Source of the DNA: Stenocarpella maydis
Taxonomy: Eukaryota; Ascomycota; Sordariomycetes; Diaporthales; Diaporthaceae
DNA: 64,000 nucleotides
Direction: 5' to 3'
Assembly (NCBI GenBank): GCA_002270565.1
Contig: NQMI01000126.1
Coordinates: 1 to 64,000 of the forward strand
Below, one piece after another: positions 61,423-64,000 of the stretch. A program made the position numbers and the translations under genes. The notes beneath the pieces were generated by a model. That model had not been told where the DNA came from and did no database searches. It was given only the letters and a program-made list of their open reading frames with translations. The first letter of the stretch is position 1. The number at the start of each line of letters is the position of its first letter.

Positions 61423-63008
61423 GGTATGGCTAGTAGTCTTGATATTTCAGCCTGAACTTTATCTTCAACCTATCCCTAATCTATTTAGGCAAGCTATATA
61501 TCTTAAATTAATTAAATCCTTCTTATTAATGGTCGCGCAAGCCTTTAGATGGTGGTGAAAGAAGGATACTAAAGCTAAAAACCTCCTCTAAATCGATAAA
61601 CTTATGAATATAGGTCTGAACTTTATCGTATGCTACTATAATACCAGAAAGGTATTATTTGGCTTGTTGATTACTGGCCTAGAACTTAGCGAAGTAAAGC
61701 CGGTGGAAATCAGTTAATCGTGAAAGAATAAAGCTGAAGCTAGAAAACACTATATTAAGTAGGAATTCCATCTTACTTCCAAACTTAGCTGTAAGAAAGA
61801 AGATCAGAACCATACACTTAATAAGGCTACCTAAGAGGTCCCACTCTTATAATATAAATATGCAGCACTAAAGGTACTTATAATTACCCTTATCCTTTTC
61901 CGTTTGAAGATATTCCTTAATAAAGGCAGCAATTATATGCCTTAGTTTCCTTATATAAATAGCAATACTAGTGGTTGAGCTCTATCTTATATAGATATCA
62001 AGGGTTAGCTATAATAGTTGCTAATTGTTGTCTTTATAATCAGTAGCTCCACATTATAACTCCTTAAACCGGGTCCTCCGTTGGGTGCTAATATTAATAT
62101 AAATAGCAAGCTAGCGAATCTAATTAGTATTATTAGTATATAAAATGATTAGAATATAAATTAGGATAACTGCTTACTCGAAATAATACCCAACTATAGT
62201 CCCCTCTACCCTCATCTGATACCTGAAGAATCAAGGCTTCTAGGTCCTCTAGCCTATACTGCTTGATCTTGGCCCTTATTTCAGCCCTTAGGACATTCAT
62301 CTTACTATAAAACGCCCCCTTGCTAAGTTATAGAGAGTAGCTAGTATAAGGAAGCTGGTATATAATAGGAATATACTGGTTGTAAGGTAACTTCCTATTA
62401 ATTAACTATCTTATAATAGCTGCAGAAAAGTTCTTTGCATTATTAGTAGTAATATAGAAGATCTTTACTTCTAAGTTTAATGCTTCTAGTATTTCAGCTG
62501 TAAGCTGTAATATGGTATTCCTATTGGAGGAGGAGTTATGCTGCTTAATATTAATAAGTATGTAGTGAAGATTCCAGTTCTTATCTATAAATGTAATAAC
62601 TATACCCTATAAAGACTATTTAAGAGCTTTATAGGACTAGCTATTAACAACTAAGGAAACTTTAGCATTTGGATGCTTTTGTAAGAGTATTTGCTATATG
62701 CTCTCCTAAGCGAGATTACGCAGAACCTTATATAAGGTTTTTATATTAAATCCTTTCTTACTAAATGGGTTGCTGATGGAGTATAGTTGTAGGAATATAG
62801 GATTCTTGCTTATATTTATGCCTTTACCTAATGTAATAAGCATTTTAATAAGATGCTCTTGTTATTAATGAGGAGACCATGTGATAGTTAGGAGTAGAGC
62901 TACCTATAATATTGATTAGGATAATAATTAGGATAATGATTAGAATAAAATAATTATATAAGTATACCAGGTTATTATATTTTAATTTCCAAAACTCTCT
63001 TAAGTTAG
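61423..63008 (-). mobile_element. RIP-mutated hAT-family transposase relic, copy B
   Basis: This is a second copy of 59650-61235, in the same orientation and at a constant 1773-bp offset from both its start and its end, so no net insertion or deletion separates them. It carries the same hAT-like segments with its own set of stops. It is bounded within a few bases by N at 61418 and at 63009, so it could be a separate contig placed here, not a true tandem neighbour. Confidence 0.72.
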
Positions 63009-64000
63009 NAGCTAATACTTTTTTTTAGCAGGGCTTTAGTATACATTACATATAAAGAGGACAATAATATTACTAAAGGACCTTTAGCTATTGAAAATTA
63101 TAAGCAATAAGCTAAAAGGAAATATAATAACTTGATGAATTTATTATTTATTACTAGCAATAAAAGGCCTATCCTAATCACTATCCTAATCATAATTCAA
63201 TCCGGCTGCTAATCTACTCTGCTATTTTATCTAATCGCTCTAATGCTACCTAGTAGTCTAGCTAAGGGTTTGGTATACCATTATTGCTCTATAAGGTAAG
63301 GTAGTCCCCATTTAAGGTTATATTTTTTCCCTTATAGAATACTACCTAATATATATCCTGGATCTTCCAGCCCTTAACTAATGCAATAGTAAGGCTATAT
63401 TTACAATCGCGAATGCTTGGGAGAGTTCCGGGGGTAAGGATAGTGGGCTTCCTGCTTATAAAGGCTATATATATTCCCTAATTAATATTCTAACTAAAAT
63501 TCTAGACAGAATTGATATGGAATTAGGAAGAGAGATTTATATAGCGGGTAGGTGGGCTAACTCTCTTATGACGGCCTCTAAGGCTGAGGTAGCGATTAAA
63601 GAATGAAGATAATCTAGTTATTGTTAGTGAATATTTTATAAAATAAATATAATTATAATCTTACCCATCCTTAATCATTTTACTTCTACCCATATAAATT
63701 ACCCGGGTGTAGAAGTAGCTGCACTTATAATTCATTAGATTAGGATATGAGTTAGGATAAATTATACTTACTGTTAAGTATCCTGCTTATGAATATACTT
63801 CAGTTTTTTAGCTGCTACCTTCTTTATTCCATTCTGTATTATTTGGGGCTTTTTTGGCAGCTATTTCTTAGTTTGAATAATCTCACGCTAGATTACTGCN
63901 ACTAAAGAATGAAGATAATCTGGTTATTATTAGTGAATATTTTATGAAATAAATATAATTATAATCTTACCTATTTTTAATTATTTTACCTCTACTTATA
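63009..64000. other. AT-rich repeat fragments with assembly joins at 63009 and 63900
   Basis: The sequence after 63009 is very AT-rich and has no supported frame. About 90 bp starting near 63595 (TTAAAGAATGAAGATAATCT) recur right after the N at 63900, again with mainly transition differences. Runs of GATTAGGATAATGATTAG-type sequence occur here and in the neighbouring copies. All of this fits collapsed or stitched repeat contigs. Confidence 0.65.

Overview
The window is nuclear DNA from a filamentous ascomycete. The evidence is short introns (about 47 to 160 nt) with GT-AG ends, orthologues found across Pezizomycotina, and AT-rich repeats whose copies differ by transitions, as expected from repeat-induced point mutation (RIP). 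The xylanase regulator at 53.3-56.2 kb begins MLSNPL and resembles Xyr1 of Hypocreales closely, so a hypocrealean Sordariomycete is most likely. That placement is inference.

Layout. 1-3.5 kb is degenerate repeat DNA with short tandem repeats. 4.3-16.1 kb holds four genes: an uncharacterised fungal protein (+), a coiled-coil-like conserved protein of unknown role (-), tubulin-folding cofactor D (-) and a secreted GH76 alpha-1,6-mannanase (-). 16.1-30.9 kb is almost empty although its GC content looks ordinary; the only gene I can support there encodes a 54-residue cysteine-rich protein (-). 30.9-35.9 kb encodes the bifunctional inositol pyrophosphate kinase/phosphatase Asp1/Vip1 (-). 36.6-40.6 kb is a dead secondary-metabolism locus: a broken NRPS condensation-adenylation fragment (-) and a broken MFS transporter (+), divergently arranged. 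41.2-44.4 kb is the ribosome-biogenesis WD40 protein Utp21 (+). 44.4-53.3 kb has no gene I can support. 53.3-56.2 kb is the Zn2Cys6 activator of xylanase and cellulase genes, XlnR/Xyr1 (+). 57.5-58.5 kb encodes an uncharacterised protein with a C-terminal membrane segment (-). From 58.6 kb to the end the DNA is RIP-mutated transposon sequence, including two copies of a hAT-family transposase fragment and three single-N assembly joins.

Most intact genes are housekeeping or regulatory (tubulin folding, inositol pyrophosphates, small-subunit rRNA processing, plant-wall degradation) and do not form one pathway. I rebuilt exon structures for six genes from splice signals, frame and family conservation. 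Two contain very short exons (22 nt in asp1, 31 nt in the GH76 gene). The most useful leads are the decayed NRPS/MFS locus, the long gene-free stretches at ordinary GC, the inverted repeat pair near both window ends, and the transposon copies that coincide with assembly joins.
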